Positions 26,601 to 36,696 of a stretch of DNA of 64,000 nucleotides are shown one piece after another. Every line of letters begins with the position of its first letter. The first letter of the stretch is position 1. Under the pieces are notes generated by a model, which ran no database searches, was not told where the DNA came from, and saw nothing but the letters and a program-made list of their open reading frames with translations. This DNA comes from Synaphobranchus kaupii (lineage: Eukaryota > Chordata > Actinopteri > Anguilliformes > Synaphobranchidae), in the NCBI GenBank assembly GCA_029718625.1, contig CM056377.1, forward strand, positions 103,242,585 through 103,306,584, given 5' to 3'. A program made the translations under genes and the position numbers.

Positions 26601-27344
26601 TACACTACATGGCCAAAAGTATCCAGAGACCCCTTGGTCTGTTTTTCATGGTTTGGGCTTGGCTCCTTAGTCCCAGTGAAGGCAAGGTTTAATGGCACCC
26701 AAGACAATGACATTCTAGATCAGGGGTGTCCAATCTTACCCGAAAAGGGCCGGTGTGGGTGCAGGCTTTTGTTCTAGCCCAGCACTATGACACCTGATTC
26801 TACTTATCAAGGTCTTGATTGAAGAGCACGATTGGTTAATTAGTTGAATCAGGTGTTGTAGTGCTGGGCTAAAACAAAAACCTGCACCCACACCGGCCCT
26901 TTCCGGATAAGATTGGACACCCCTGTTCTAGATGATTCTGTGCTTTGTGACAACAGTTTGGGGAAGACCCTTTCCTGTTTCAGCATGACAATGCCCCCGT
27001 GCGCAAAGCGAGGTCCATACAGAATGGTTTGTTGAGACTGGCGTGAAAGAACTTGACTGGCCAGCACAGCTCCCTGATCCCAACCCCATCAAACGCCTTT
27101 GGGATCAATTGGAAAGCCAACTGCGAGCCAGGCTTAATTGCCCAACATCTGTACCCGACCTCACTAGTACTCTTGTGGCTGAATTGAAGCAAATACTCGC
27201 AGTAATGATCAAGCATCTAGTGGAAAGCCTTCCTAGAAGATTGGAGGTTGTTATAGCAGCAAAGGGTGGACCGACTCCATATTAATGCTCATGCTTTTGG
27301 AATGAGAAGCGCAGGTGTTCATATAGTTTTGGCCATGTAGTGTT
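26601..27344 (+). mobile_element. Internally deleted Tc1-like transposon (copy A), interrupted by a hAT MITE
   Basis: The ends are inverted: CACTACATGGCCAAAA at 26603 and TTTTGGCCATGTAGTG ending at 27342, with TA at 26601-26602 and TT (mutated TA) at 27343-27344. Between them lies only the second half of a Tc1-family transposase. It is read from the WxxF...GLGP region through the second catalytic Asp (HDNAPV, near 26980) to the closing GGPTPY. The glutamate of the DD34E triad is Lys here (NPIKRLW). A single-base loss near 27025 shifts the frame. The N-terminal DNA-binding part is missing, at the same junction as in copy B (49693-50224). The element is dead as a source of transposase. Confidence 0.93.
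26721..26925. mobile_element. hAT-type foldback MITE, 205 bp, nested in Tc1 copy A
   Basis: It starts CAGGGGTGTCCAATCTTA and ends in the inverse (TTGGACACCCCTG). The arms pair for about 75-80 bp around a short centre. It is flanked by the exact 8-bp duplication TTCTAGAT (26713-26720 and 26926-26933), the signature of hAT transposition. The related Tc1 copy at 49693-50224 has the uninterrupted sequence with TTCTAGAT once (near 50096-50110 on the minus strand). The insertion therefore happened after the two Tc1 copies separated. It contains no coding sequence. Confidence 0.95.
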
Positions 27345-28181
27345 GTCATAACTAACTTGTATTACTATCACTGCCAGTTGTGTCATCAAGTGACAATACT
27401 TGCCACAAAAGTATTTTCGGATATTGTACAAACTTGCCTGCTAGACCTCGACCTAGAATACTTTTCTGATCCTTTTCTCAGCCCTGAGACAATTACAATT
27501 GAGTGATAGAGCATGAACAAAACAGAGCATGAATTAAAATTTTATTTAAAGAAACGTCTCATATTTAAGCTTCAAATGGTGCCCCAAAACAGAATATCCT
27601 TGAAGACCTAAGTAGTGAACATCGGAGTGACCTGCTAGATATGTGCTTTTCCTGTCACAAGCTTTCTCAATTTCAATATACTATAAATATGTAGTATCTT
27701 GATTTGAATTTGCAATTCAATTAATAAGCTGTCTCTCCTTTACCTGTACATACATATACAGCGACTTCTCCAGCATTGCATAGCCAAAATGGCTGCTCTG
27801 CATAACATTCAATTAGCCTTTGTGGGAAAGATCTGTACTGTGGTAGCCTTCAGCACACTAAGATATTAAGGTGATATTGCTTGCTAATGGGATCTAGATA
27901 ACAAGAGGTTTAATTGTATGCAATTGTCATTTGCAGCTGTAATCTAAATTAACTGGTAATGTTAGGCATAACAGTGGGTAGCCAGCAAGCTAGCTACATG
28001 TATATACAACAGTACGGAGTAGGTCAACTTACATACACAGATTGAGCTCTAGCAAAACATATTAACAGACAGCTTAGATAACCATTTTAAATCAGACAAT
28101 ACTGTATTTGTTTATTCAATGGGAAGTAGTGTCATGAAATTATACATGAAAATTGTTGCTTGCCTGACCTTGATGTACATG

Positions 28182-28442
28182 CCCTAACGAAAATTAACTA
28201 TAGTATTGCTATAGTTATCATCTAGGAAACTAAGAATATTGTAGTTTATCGCCCACTATAATAATTATATAGTGCTTGTCACTATAGGACAATAGTATTA
28301 CTATAGCATTTTCACCAAATTATTTAGTATGTATCACTATAGGACAATAGTATCACTCCAGTGTGTATGGAAAAACTACAGCAATACTATAGTATTTGTA
28401 TAGTATATGCTGTCGTTTTACTATAGTTAATTTTCAATTGGG
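28182..28442. mobile_element. MITE with inverted ends, 261 bp
   Basis: The left end CCCTAACGAAAATTAACTAT matches the complement of the right end (CCCAATTGAAAATTAACTAT). ATG occurs on both outer sides (28179-28181 and 28443-28445), a possible 3-bp duplication as made by Harbinger-type elements, although those prefer TWA. The interior is rich in CTATAG and repeats CACTATAGGACAATAGTAT at about 28279 and 28337. No coding sequence is present. Confidence 0.65.
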
Positions 28443-28445
28443 ATG

Positions 28446-30757
28446 GATGCAGCTGATCAAACAAATGCCTGTTGTGCACAACTACTGTATATGGTTTGAT
28501 ATTTTACTTATTGCTATCGATCAAGAAACTTTGCTAGCAAACAAGTTAACAACCTTCTTTTGATCTAACAAGTTACCTAGCCTCTTAGTGCTTGAGTGCC
28601 TAATTGAATGCAGTAGATTAATAGTTAGTTTAATGTAGCTGCAAAATTTCAGCTGTTTTTTTGTGTGCCACGCATTGGTTTATTCCAAGCCTAGTGTTCA
28701 AGTGAAGTCATTACTTGGCTATCGGAAAGTAAATTAACATTTGATATTACAGAAGACCTTAAGACAAAACAAGTAAACATTATTTTCAGGAAATAGGGCT
28801 CCCTGTTTTTTTCATTTTTTTTTTCATTTTAATTTCTCATGTAATTAAATGGTTCATGTTGTTTCCTATTTGTACATGTAACTCCAGATTAGTGGTACTA
28901 TTTAGAAAGTGAATACTCATGCATTTGGTTTGAAGCTGGCAGCGTAAGGAATGCTACTTTTTCTGGTGAATGATTAGAAAATGTTTGTAGTGGTAATTTC
29001 CACCAATATTAATGAAATAAAGTCTACATATTAGAAAAAACACCAGTTGGACAGGTTTTGACAAGGGCTCATGGCACGAAAGCATTCTTAATAAAAGATA
29101 GATTAAGTATGCTCCATTTATACCTCTGGGTTTAAGTGTTAAATCCGTAGATTAATTATCCAATTAGTGGAATAAATATATTATTATCTCCTGAGATTCA
29201 AGGTACTGCATTTAATACACTGAGAATTCTCAGGGCTGACAAGTGAACAGCAGTTGTTCTGGCAAAAACCTAGGGGCCATAGTAGCAATCATCTGTCATC
29301 TTTAGTAAATTCTATGGTTCTGAATGAAAGCCTGATTTGGTTGTTTCAAAGTTCTGGAGTGACGCATTTCTTCTGAGACTTTCTTCGTGGCACAGTTTAT
29401 CTATGAAGTGTAGTATCTTTTAGTGATCAGCTATTAGTCATTATTTCTGAAATGTAGGGCTTGAGAAATTGGATCTAAACTTAGACAGTCATTTCTGAAT
29501 AATTTTATTCACTTTGTGCTCAGAAAGTGTGGCTTCCCCCGAAGGGGACATTAGCCTAGATTTCAAAATATCTTCTTTAGCTTCGAGAGAATCAGTGAAT
29601 CAGTGTCTGGTCTTGGTAGTATGATGGCAGAAGGGTTCACATCAGGGTTTTGGAGGTTGCATCTGTTGTGTCTGCTGCTGTGGCTCATGTAAAAAACAAA
29701 CAAAAAAAACTAAATAAATCAAACTAAATATATTACAATTGTATAATATTAAGTTACCAAGTAATCTTGCCTTATCCAAAAAGCACACAAGGCTCTCTTT
29801 ATTACTCTTTTCTTTCTACATGCCAGATCACTGCAAATCAGTCAAGGAAGCAGATGTAATGTGTAGCAGAATTTTTTGAATGTTTCTATAAAAAGTGGTG
29901 CATTTTCTATAAGTCAGAATGAAAGCACATTTCAATAGGCTCTTTTAATTAGGGCGGCAGTAAGAGAAATATTAAGTGTGCAGCTGTGAAGGTTGCTCAA
30001 TGCAATCCTTCAAATTTGTTCTTGCATATTTTTTTTATCTAGTGATGAGCTTTATGCAGTACTCTTGTACTTTGTGAAAACGCACCTGAGAACCTAGGCA
30101 AGTATTATGCTTGTGAGAAGCTGATTATATGTCTTTACATTCACATGATCCACATCTGTTTTTTCTTTCTGTCTCTTAATCTCAGGCATTGCTCCTTTGC
30201 CTTCACCTAAACTTGACACCATTCACGCCCCCGATAAACTCCTTAAAATTGCGCAGGTCTAATTGACTTGCAAAAATGACAAATAAGACAGTTTCTGTAA
30301 TAGTACATATCCACAGCTTGAGGTAACATTTTCTGTAAAATAATTTCACAAGCTGAAGCTAAACTAGCACTCTCTATGCTAAATCACAGTGCTTTATCAT
30401 GAAAGATGTGCTCCTGTAAAGTAATGACTTCATAAAAAGAAAATTGTGTTACCTCCTTTATCTACTTACATTAAAAGGATATTTGCTATGTAATTACAAA
30501 TATGAATAAAAATAAATTATATTGTTACTGCGTGGCATTCCTGGGACACAAATATCAATTTACACTAATGCAGTTGTTGCTTGTGTAATCCAAACATACA
30601 CTGAAGCCCGAAATGACCATATAAATAAATTACCATTTATAAATGGTGTAACTGCAGTGGACGGTTTATAAGTTTATCACTATTTTCGTGGCTATGCTCA
30701 GGGGGCCACTCAGGCTACCCCTTGTAAGAGCACAGATACACCTGTATTGAAACCAGA
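28446..30757. other. Intronic sequence, nothing recognised
   Basis: AT-rich unique-looking DNA. The A-rich run at 29690-29712 is the only low-complexity feature. Confidence 0.5.
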
Positions 30758-31292
30758 GAGGAAGAGAGGTTTGTGGGCTAGCGCCATGTTCATAATGGCA
30801 CAGAGAGAAATGAAGGGAGGTCTGTGGGCCACCACCATGTTTATAATGGCACAGAGAGAAATTAAGGGAGGTCTGTGGGCTACCGCCATGTTTATAATGG
30901 CACAGAGAGAAATGAAGGGAGGTCTGTGGGCTACCGCCATGTTTATAGTGGCACAGAGAGAAATGAAGGGAGGTCTGTGGGCTACCGCCATGTTTATAGT
31001 GGCACAGAGAGAAATTATTGGAGGTTTGTGGGCTACCACCATGTTTATAATGGCACAGAGAGAAATGAAGGGAGGTCTGTGGGCTACCGCCATGTTTATA
31101 ATGGCACAGAGAGAAATGAAGGGAGGTCTGTGGGCTACTGCCATGTTCATAATGGCACAGAGAGAAATGAAGGGAGGTCTGTGGGCTACTGCCATGTTCA
31201 TAATGGCACAGAGAGAAATGAAGGGAGGTCTTTGGGCTACTGCCATGTTTATAATGGCACACAGAGAAATGAAGGTAGGTCTGTGTGCTAGC
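30758..31292. repeat. 51-bp minisatellite, about 10.5 copies
   Basis: Each unit carries GGCACAGAGAGAAATGAAGG, then GAGGTCTGTGGGCTAC and GCCATGTTTATAAT. Unit starts fall every 51 bp (30797, 30848, 30899 and onward to 31256). Because 51 is a multiple of three and the unit lacks stops in several frames, open frames of 138-241 codons exist on both strands (longest 30666-31391, minus). They are by-products of the repeat: no splice context and no homology that I recognise. Confidence 0.95.
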
Positions 31293-31715
31293 CCCAGCAA
31301 CTTGTTTACAATGAAATTTGAAAAGATCTAAATAGCTCATTATGAAGCTAAATGTTTGATCTTTGCTGTTACTATAGGAACCCTTGCCCAAGCTATCATC
31401 AATGAAAGTGATTTTGTAAATTAAACAAGTTTAAATTTAGCCAAGCTTAATTATGGACATACATATAGCCACTTGGATAGTTGGTCATTAGGTCACTATA
31501 GCCAACCATTCTTACAGACCTTCTCTGTACTGATGTAATTAAGACTGTGCTTTCAGAATATGAATATGCAATTTGCACAGAATATGATTTTGCATCAGCT
31601 TGTAACATTGTTTTGTGGCACAGTGATGATATATTTAAGCAATAGATTACGAAAGGGAGTGCGTTATTGGAAATATAATCACGGCTGTGACGTCGCAGCA
31701 ATGAGACCGCAGGTC
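31293..31715. other. Intronic sequence between a minisatellite and a Tc1 remnant
   Basis: No gene, repeat or motif was recognised in these 420 bp. The missing 3' end of the neighbouring Tc1-like remnant should lie here but cannot be identified. Confidence 0.4.
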
Positions 31716-32180
31716 ATTGCAGAATCAATGAACCTTGGCAAAGATTCTACAAGTCTCTGGAACTGTACTGGAGGGATGGAACACCATTCTCCCAAAAGAT
31801 ATTCCCTCATTTGGTGTTTTGGTGATGGGGAGCGCTGTCTAACACGTTGGTCCAAAATCTCCCATAGGTGTTCAATTGGGTTGAGATCTGGTTACTGCGA
31901 AAGCCATAGCATATGATTCTCATTAAACCATTCAGTGACCCTTCGTACCCTGTGGATGGGGTCATTGTCATCCTGGAAGAGACCACTCCCCTCAGGATAG
32001 AAATGTTTCATCATAGGATAAAGGTGATCACTCAGAATAACTTTGTATTGATTTGCAGTGGCCCTTCCCTCTAAGGGGACAAGTGGACCCAAACCATGGC
32101 AGGAAAATGCCCCCCACATCTGCATTCATTATGTTTCTCCACTCGTTTATTCAGGTTTTTCCTTTAAGTTGTTACCCGCC
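31716..32180 (-). mobile_element. Tc1-like transposon remnant (copy C), minus strand
   Basis: The minus strand encodes the C-terminal half of a Tc1-family transposase, from a WGAFSCHGLGPLVPL segment (near 32115) through FQDDNDPIH and [10 protein letters not shown] to VESLPRFID near 31720. One in-frame TAA (near 31897) interrupts it just before [10 protein letters not shown]; the frame is otherwise continuous. The 5' end (about 32140-32180, with AAAGGAAAAACCTGAATAA on the minus strand) resembles a teleost Tc1 terminus and directly precedes the transposase half, so the N-terminal region has been deleted. The other terminus is missing. This is a different family from copies A and B. Confidence 0.88.
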
Positions 32181-32187
<7 letters not shown>

Positions 32188-32214
<27 letters not shown>

Positions 32215-32225
32215 CAGTATATAGC
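32188..32225 (+). repeat. (TG)n(TA)n microsatellite
   Basis: Five TG units followed by about ten TA units, abutting the end of the Tc1 remnant. Confidence 0.9.
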
Positions 32226-35160
32226 ATATCCTTATCTTGCAGAAAGTGGATGCTCAACCCTGGCAGCACTGTTTCCTGGATTGGCAGGCTGCCAGGGAGA
32301 GTGAATGGCAGTGGAAACGCTGTCATTGACACAAGGGTGTCAATAGCAGTGACAGTTACCAGGGTCGGATAATGCTGTTGTTAAGCGGCGCACTGTATCT
32401 GCTTTGACAGGCCGAACTCTTGCTGTTTACAAGGACATTTGTGAAGACTGCCCGTCTTCTCCAGGAGAGTTTTGATGTGGCCAAGCCCCTTTCTGCGCCG
32501 GCCCCTCCCACCTCATCTGTCCTCCGCAGTGTGCGCTCTGCTTGACAGAAAGGGGTCACATCATAGCTTGACTGGCTTGTTTCCCCCAACGGGTGAAAAG
32601 AAACGTTTAAGTGGGTGTTTGTCGGTGGGAGAAAGCTGTCATCTTGGCCTTGAGGGTTTGTGCGAGGGAGAACGTAGGGTAAGCTAGTGTTGTGCTATTT
32701 CAGTGGTGGCTCCAGCTCCCTCTCTCTGTCCAAATCCAGTCACTGGAGCTGCTCTGATAAAGCAGGCGGTTGGAGTGCAAACCATTTTTCTCTGCTTTTC
32801 CCCAGATCTAGAAAATGAGAAACTTTTCTATGTCGCTCACTCAATCATATTTCAGCGCATTACATATAATGCACATAAATAAAAAACATATACGTATGAT
32901 CTGTTACGTTGCCATGCCATTTGAGCTATTCAATGATCCTTGGTTTTTTACAGCTGGTGACCCAGCCTAGATTCATTGCTAACAGGGACTCCTTTTTCAG
33001 CTCTTGGATGGCTGCGAGTGCGGCGAATGGCAGTGAAAAGGAGAACAACGGCCTCTCCACTTAAGGAATGGCGATTACGCGGTGGGTTAACCTGGCCGAC
33101 CGCTAGCTCTGTTTGTTGTCCAAGTGTCAGTGTAAATAATCAGCAATGCAAATAAGACACCGGAGCTGAGCAAACCTGCCCACTGTTAATTATTCATGAA
33201 GCCGGTTTGGTTTGATCCCATGAATCGCTTGCAGCTCCGAGTGACGCTGATTTCCAGGGAGGCCAATTAGCACATCAAAGGTGACAACAGAAGCTGGAGT
33301 GGCTACTACTGGGACGGGTGGAGCCCAGAGTAGGGGCACAAGGGGTTGTGGGATTGGAGACAGGCTGCAGTGGTTCAGGAGAGAGATTAGCCCAGCACTC
33401 TGTGCCTGTGTGGAAAGCGGAAAGCAGGGAATTCAGCTGAAGAGCTTACGGCATGGGACTCCACTGATGCCTCATTAATTAGGCGGGAAATTACAGGAAT
33501 GACAGTCTTTCACAAAGAACAAGGTCCACAATGCTTCCTGTTCAAACAAGGGAGGATTCTCAACAAATTATCATTTGGTTTTGTTGAGGACTAGTTTTAA
33601 AGATATATTACTTTGTACATTAAGAAATCTGAATTTAGTTATTATTTGAATTTTCTTTTGTCTTTGCATGTTTCATCAACAGTATAATAATCACAGTTAA
33701 ATGTAATGTAAGAGTAACCTTTTACTGGTTTCTGCCCAGCTGCACTCATTACCATTGCTTTTACTGTTACCGGTTTACTTAACAGTCATGTCCACTCTCA
33801 AGTGTTACAATGACTCATTGTAATACATGGGCACTACTGGGTACTGTCAGGATTGATAGCCACCTTAGCAGGAATGTAAGATTGCAGTCATGTTCATACT
33901 TAGAATAGCACAAAGGAATGCTAACCACATTCATTGAATCTGAGTATTTGAGACAATATTATTTAGTGTCAAGTTTTTTTTATTAGACCTCTCAAGTCGG
34001 CCATTCATATGGCTTTTTAATCACTTTTTTTTTTCTTTATTTCACAATTTGAAATGCATAATAATTTGTAACCCCATCCAATTGCTGTGACATCCTCCCT
34101 AAATCTAGGAGGGTGCAGACTCTGAAGCGTGTATTCTCTGAAGCAAGTGCAGCTAACTGCTGTTAGCATGTGGTCCACCAACTGGAGGACCAGAGGAGTC
34201 GCTCTTGTTCAGTGAGGCAGCGAATGCCATGTTAACCGAAAGCCTCCCTTCTTGGGTCATGCTATGGCCAATTATGTGTTGTGCAGTCAGATTCCCAGTC
34301 ACAGTCGACACTGTGGTGCATCACCACTGACAACTGGTACTTTGGTTGGATATGCCACCTGAGAGCCTATCTATTAATCAATCGCCAGTCTATGAAGGAA
34401 TGGGTAAAATCATGCCTGGTGACCTCATTATACTCTGTATAATGAGGTATACAGTTTATACTCTGTATAATGAGGTATCCCAGATTCTGTAACTCTACAT
34501 AACCTTGACATGGATTACCTCATGGTCCACCAGATGGCAGTCATAGAAAATTGTGATTCGCCCTTACAGCAGTAGCAAACCTGATATTGTGTATTACTTT
34601 AGAACGACCACCAGATGACCTTCAATGAAATCCAGATGGCAAATTGAGAAAATTGAATTGAGTGGTGGAGGAAGTCCCATCGCACATAATGTCACATCTG
34701 TATGAGGCCAGTATTCTCTACCTCCCAGTGCTTGTTGATGAATTGCCTAATGAATGTATTCCCAAAATGGCACGAAAGGAACTACGAATGGCACGTGTGG
34801 TGGCACATTCGTGGCACTGAAGTCACACGGCACTGCTTTTCATGAGCTACAAGGCTGCTTATGGTTTGATAATCAGGGCCCAAAAAAACATAGTTATTGC
34901 AGCTATGTTTTTTCCACGGCACAATTTGTGTTCTGTCTCAATACTAAGCCAACTGTCCCAAATGGCTGCTGTGCGTCTTCCTCCTGTAGTCATTAACAGC
35001 TCCTGTTTACAGAAGGCAGCCCAACAAAGGCTCAGCAGCCGCTGTGGAGAACGATGGTTTGAGATTCTGTCTTTGGGACTGGAGGCAACCACAATGGCCA
35101 CAACGGCAGGCTCGCGTGCTTTGAGCATTCCTGCATTTGTCTTTCATGCCTTGCTAAAAT
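32226..35160. other. Intronic sequence before the dab1 exon, with a possible regulatory patch
   Basis: No gene was recognised. The 33000-33290 stretch is less AT-rich and holds an octamer ATGCAAAT (33146-33153), a homeodomain-like TTAATTATTCATGAA (33186-33200) and a TCF/LEF-like ATCAAAGG (33274-33281). That makes it a plausible enhancer, but short motifs are common by chance. A small duplication (TATACTCTGTATAATGAGGT, 34432-34478) is also present. Confidence 0.35.
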
Positions 35161-35205
35161 TGTTTTTCTCTCTCTCTTTTTGTCTGTGTTGGCTTTGTTT
35201 TGCAG
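35161..35205 (+). promoter_or_regulatory. dab1: 3' splice site of the dab1 first coding exon
   Basis: A strong pyrimidine tract (CT and T rich, 35162-35200) leads to TTTTGCAG, with AG at 35204-35205. A branch-point-like TGCTAAA lies at about 35151-35157. An acceptor here means the exon is not the transcription start, and at least one non-coding exon must lie upstream. Confidence 0.85.
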
Positions 35206-35327
35206 CACTCAAAGGGAGTGATTGGGATGCTGTGTCAGGGCTAGAGCAAGCAGTGGGACTGAGCCCTTCTAAATGAGCCTGTGTGCGCTACTGGACCTGC
35301 TTTGAAAAGGAATAAGGACTTAATAGG
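35206..35327 (+). other. dab1: 5' UTR part of the dab1 first coding exon, with two short upstream ORFs
   Basis: The 122-nt leader carries two upstream ORFs that both end before the main start: ATG at 35227 with stop at 35242-35244 (5 codons, MLCQG), and ATG at 35273 with stop at 35303-35305 (10 codons, MSLCALLDLL). An in-frame TAA at 35313-35315 shows that the main frame cannot extend upstream. The leader ends in TAATAGG just before the ATG. Short upstream ORFs usually lower translation of the main frame; that is inference here. Confidence 0.8.
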
Positions 35328-35394
35328 ATGTCAACAGAGGCGGAACTCCAGCCGGCTGTGAGACCCAGCGTGAGAAAGGAATCCAAGAAGAAAG
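35328..35394 (+). CDS. dab1: First coding exon of dab1 (Disabled-1, Reelin adaptor)
   Basis: DAB1 is a cytoplasmic adaptor. Its PTB domain binds NPxY motifs of the Reelin receptors VLDLR and ApoER2, and it is tyrosine-phosphorylated by Src-family kinases to control neuron placement. This exon encodes MSTEAELQPAVRPSVRKESK, then KK and the first base of a Gly codon. Mammalian DAB1, as I remember it, starts MSTETELQ and reaches KKG at residues 21-23, the same length with conservative changes. The segment is the basic N-terminal tail ahead of the PTB domain. The start is fixed by the in-frame stop 13 bases upstream, and the end by the GTAGGA donor after 35394, giving a phase-1 intron. The frame stays open to 35684, but that is intron and transposon. 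I cannot tell whether this is dab1a or dab1b. Confidence 0.88.
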
Positions 35395-35403
35395 GTAGGA
35401 GCC
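35395..35403 (+). promoter_or_regulatory. dab1: 5' splice site of the dab1 first coding exon
   Basis: AAAG then GTAGGAGCC. The GT follows directly on the codon phase expected from DAB1 orthologues, and the site agrees with the donor consensus at +1 to +3 and +5. Confidence 0.82.
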
Positions 35404-35441
35404 TGGGGTCTCTGATTACACTGTCTCTACGGCCATTAACA

Positions 35442-35517
35442 CTCTCTCTCTCTCTCTGTCTCTCCCTCACACACACTCACAAATACACACGTACACACGC
35501 ACACACATACACAAATA
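35442..35517 (+). repeat. (CT)n and (CA)n microsatellites just downstream of the dab1 donor
   Basis: CT dinucleotides at 35442-35466 are followed by interrupted CA repeats to 35517. The Tc1-like element that follows is inserted at a TA inside the CA tract. Confidence 0.85.
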
Positions 35518-36058
35518 CACTGCCTGGCCAAAAAAAAAGTCGCACACTAATATTTTGTTGGACCGCCTTTAGTTTTGATTACGGTGCACATTTGTCGTGG
35601 CATTGTTTCGACAACCTTATGCAACGTCACAACATTTATTTCCATCCAGAGTTACATTCATTTTTGGCCGAGATCTTGTTTTGACGATGGGAGAGTCGAA
35701 CCACTCTGTAAAGTCTTCTCCAGCACATCCCAAAGACTTTCAATGGGGTTAAGGTCAGGACTCAGGTGGCCAATTAATGTGTGAAAATGATTCCTCATGC
35801 TCCCTGAACCACTCTTTCACAATTTCAGCCCAATGAATCTTGGCATTGTCGTCATGGAATATGCCTATTGATGGGATAACCTGGTCATTCAGTAAATTCA
35901 GGTACTCAGCTGACTTCATTTTATTGCTGCATAACATTGCTGAGCCTAGACCTGACCAATTGAAGCAACCCCAGATCATAACACTGCCTCCAGAGGCTTG
36001 TACAGTGGGCACTATGCATGACGGGTGCAACGGCGACTTTTCTTTTGGCCAGGCAGTG
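35518..36058 (-). mobile_element. Internally deleted Tc1-like transposon (copy D), 541 bp
   Basis: Inverted ends CACTGCCTGGCCAAAA (35518) and TTTTGGCCAGGCAGTG (to 36058) are flanked by TA on both sides (35516-35517 and 36059-36060), an intact Tc1 target duplication. The minus strand encodes only the second half of the transposase: [26 protein letters not shown], then [15 protein letters not shown] in a frame shifted by one base near 35755. The catalytic Glu is present. The N-terminal DNA-binding part is deleted. This family differs from copies A, B and C. It lies only 123 bp downstream of the dab1 coding exon. Confidence 0.93.
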
Positions 36059-36175
36059 TATATATCTGATATACAGTATATTTCACACTGTAGCCACAAA
36101 CATAGATCATGTATAAAGATTAAAGAACCTTTGACAATCGCATAGTATCTCTCCTTCTGTAGCATGAACACGATG

Positions 36176-36193
36176 CCCCCCCCCCCCCCCCCC
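36176..36193 (+). repeat. Poly(C) tract, 18 nt
   Basis: An uninterrupted run of 18 C, followed by TTTAGC. Confidence 0.9.
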
Positions 36194-36696
36194 TTTAGCT
36201 ACACAAATGCTACTTTTGCAGCAACTCTGGGTTATCAGGGCTATGTGGCTATGTCTGTCTACTGGGATAACTGAAACTGCAAGTTATTTCTGTGAAGTAA
36301 TCAGTGTTAATTAATTGCCAGATAATTTTGAACCTCCGCTGCTCCAGTCATTGCCACTAGTATAGGTCGCATAGCTCGTAATTTCATGGCAATTCAGGAA
36401 TTCTTGCATGAACCCGGCAGCATGAAATTTGAGATTGACATTTCACTCAGTTTTTGACTTCCTTCTTCATTTAATATTAGACATCTTATCCAGCACTACA
36501 GTAATTACATGTGGAGTCGCTTTGATGAAACAGTGGAAGTGAGCGCGATGAAATATCTTTTTGTACAGTTTTCGGAGACAGGCTTCCTAGGTAGTGCAAC
36601 ATTTTAAATGTGGGAGGGAATAGTTCAGTCTGGTAGGAGTTGATGTCTAGATGATTGTGTCTTTTTAAAAAATTATTTTAATAATGTTATATTTTT

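Larger units (their letters stand above)
1..35205 (+). other. dab1: Sequence upstream of the first coding exon of dab1 (5' intron or introns)
   Basis: Everything left of the splice acceptor at 35204-35205 lies upstream of the dab1 first coding exon on the same strand. In mammals DAB1 has a very long 5' region with several non-coding exons, so this stretch is most simply intron, possibly holding small non-coding exons that cannot be recognised by reading. No other coding exon was recognised here. The long open frames in it are explained by tandem repeats, transposon remnants or chance. The assignment to dab1 rests wholly on the exon at 35206-35394. Confidence 0.7.

Noticed and set aside
30666..31391. 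241-codon His/Pro/Ser-rich ORF and its companions as genes
   Set aside because: Generated by a 51-bp repeat open in several frames on both strands, without splice or promoter context.
1..35205. ATTTC/ATTTT pentanucleotide repeat as in human SCA37
   Set aside because: No tandem ATTTC or ATTTT array was seen anywhere in the window, so the parallel with the human DAB1 repeat is only by location.
34842..35276. 144-codon plus-strand frame overlapping the dab1 leader
   Set aside because: It crosses the polypyrimidine tract and acceptor and ends in the 5' UTR in another frame, with no domain.
35395..35684. Extension of the dab1 frame to a 118-codon ORF
   Set aside because: The frame runs past a consensus donor into CT/CA repeats and a Tc1 element. 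DAB1 exon length and phase end exactly at 35394.
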